Shown: positions 5,503 to 5,533 of the stretch, piece after piece
How the letters are laid out: each line of letters opens with the position of its first letter
Numbering within the stretch: the first letter of the stretch is position 1
Origin: Treponema sp.
GTDB taxonomy: Bacteria > Spirochaetota > Spirochaetia > Treponematales > Breznakiellaceae
Direction of reading: 5' to 3'
DNA length: 5,533 bases
NCBI GenBank assembly: GCA_031290325.1
Contig: JAITNU010000143.1
Span: 1-5,533 of the forward strand
The notes under the pieces: model-generated
Seen by the model: the letters and a program-made list of their open reading frames with translations, nothing else
What the model was told of the DNA's origin: nothing
Databases searched by the model: none
Translations under genes and position numbers: made by a program

Positions 5503-5533
5503 ATGATCAGGGAGTACATCATTAGGGTAGACT
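5503..5533 (+). CDS. Possible start of an unidentified gene running off the right edge
   Basis: An ATG at 5503 opens a frame that stays open to the window end (MIREYIIRVD...). It falls almost exactly on the transcription start expected from the promoter at 5467-5495, so if used it would be leaderless; AGGGA at 5482-5486 is too far away to serve. Alternatively these bases are an untranslated leader containing AGGGAG (5509-5514) ahead of a start outside the window. Ten residues are too few to identify a product. Confidence 0.25.
   Translation, partial: MIREYIIRVD

Noticed and set aside
5341..5533. tRNA or CRISPR element around the GAACCC/GGGTTC hairpin
   Set aside because: There is no cloverleaf, no second or third arm and no repeated spacer pattern; only one hairpin is present.

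Overview
This window looks like spirochaete chromosomal DNA, most probably from a Treponema. The first 4.66 kb is the downstream half of a flagellar basal-body operon in the order fliF (3' part), fliG, fliH, fliI, fliJ. All five genes are on the + strand and packed with gaps of 2-3 bases or overlaps. The order and the N-terminal and C-terminal motifs of FliF, FliG and FliH fit the spirochaete branch, where these proteins build the motor of the periplasmic flagella. The G+C content looks close to 50% or slightly above by eye. That is higher than in the oral and syphilis treponemes and would suit the termite-gut Treponema group, but this placement is inference.

Positions 1-4658 encode the MS-ring protein (FliF, C-terminal 285 residues), the C-ring torque protein (FliG), and the three soluble parts of the flagellar export ATPase complex: stator-like FliH, ATPase FliI and central-stalk-like FliJ. 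Together they make the membrane ring, the rotor part that receives torque, and the engine that feeds rod, hook and filament subunits into the type III export gate. Every start codon lies within three bases of, or inside, the preceding gene, so translational coupling is likely. The operon promoter lies upstream of the window.

Positions 4659-4745 are a short convergent gap with no convincing intrinsic terminator. Beyond it, on the - strand, lies a complete two-gene toxin-antitoxin module (4746-5340). The toxin is RelE/HigB-like, of the HI1419 'addiction module killer' type, and comes first. The antitoxin is a helix-turn-helix protein of the HI1420 'antidote' type, 13 bases downstream, with a very strong ribosome binding site. 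Arginine codon choice changes abruptly between fliJ (11 of 15 CGG) and the module (2 of 11 CGG), which suggests the module was acquired separately. The antitoxin's recognition-helix region differs from the family pattern as I know it.

Positions 5341-5533 are regulatory. A leftward promoter with a dyad between its boxes probably drives the toxin-antitoxin module. A second, near-consensus rightward promoter (TTGACA, 17 bases, TATGAT) reads out of the window towards an unseen gene, possibly starting with an ATG at 5503 almost on the predicted transcription start. Two further inverted repeats lie in this stretch.

Most of the window is ordinary core motility machinery. I see no clearly new biological system. 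The points most worth a second look are the foreign-looking module at the operon end, its altered antitoxin helix, the unterminated convergent arrangement, and the strong promoter with an overlapping dyad at the right edge.
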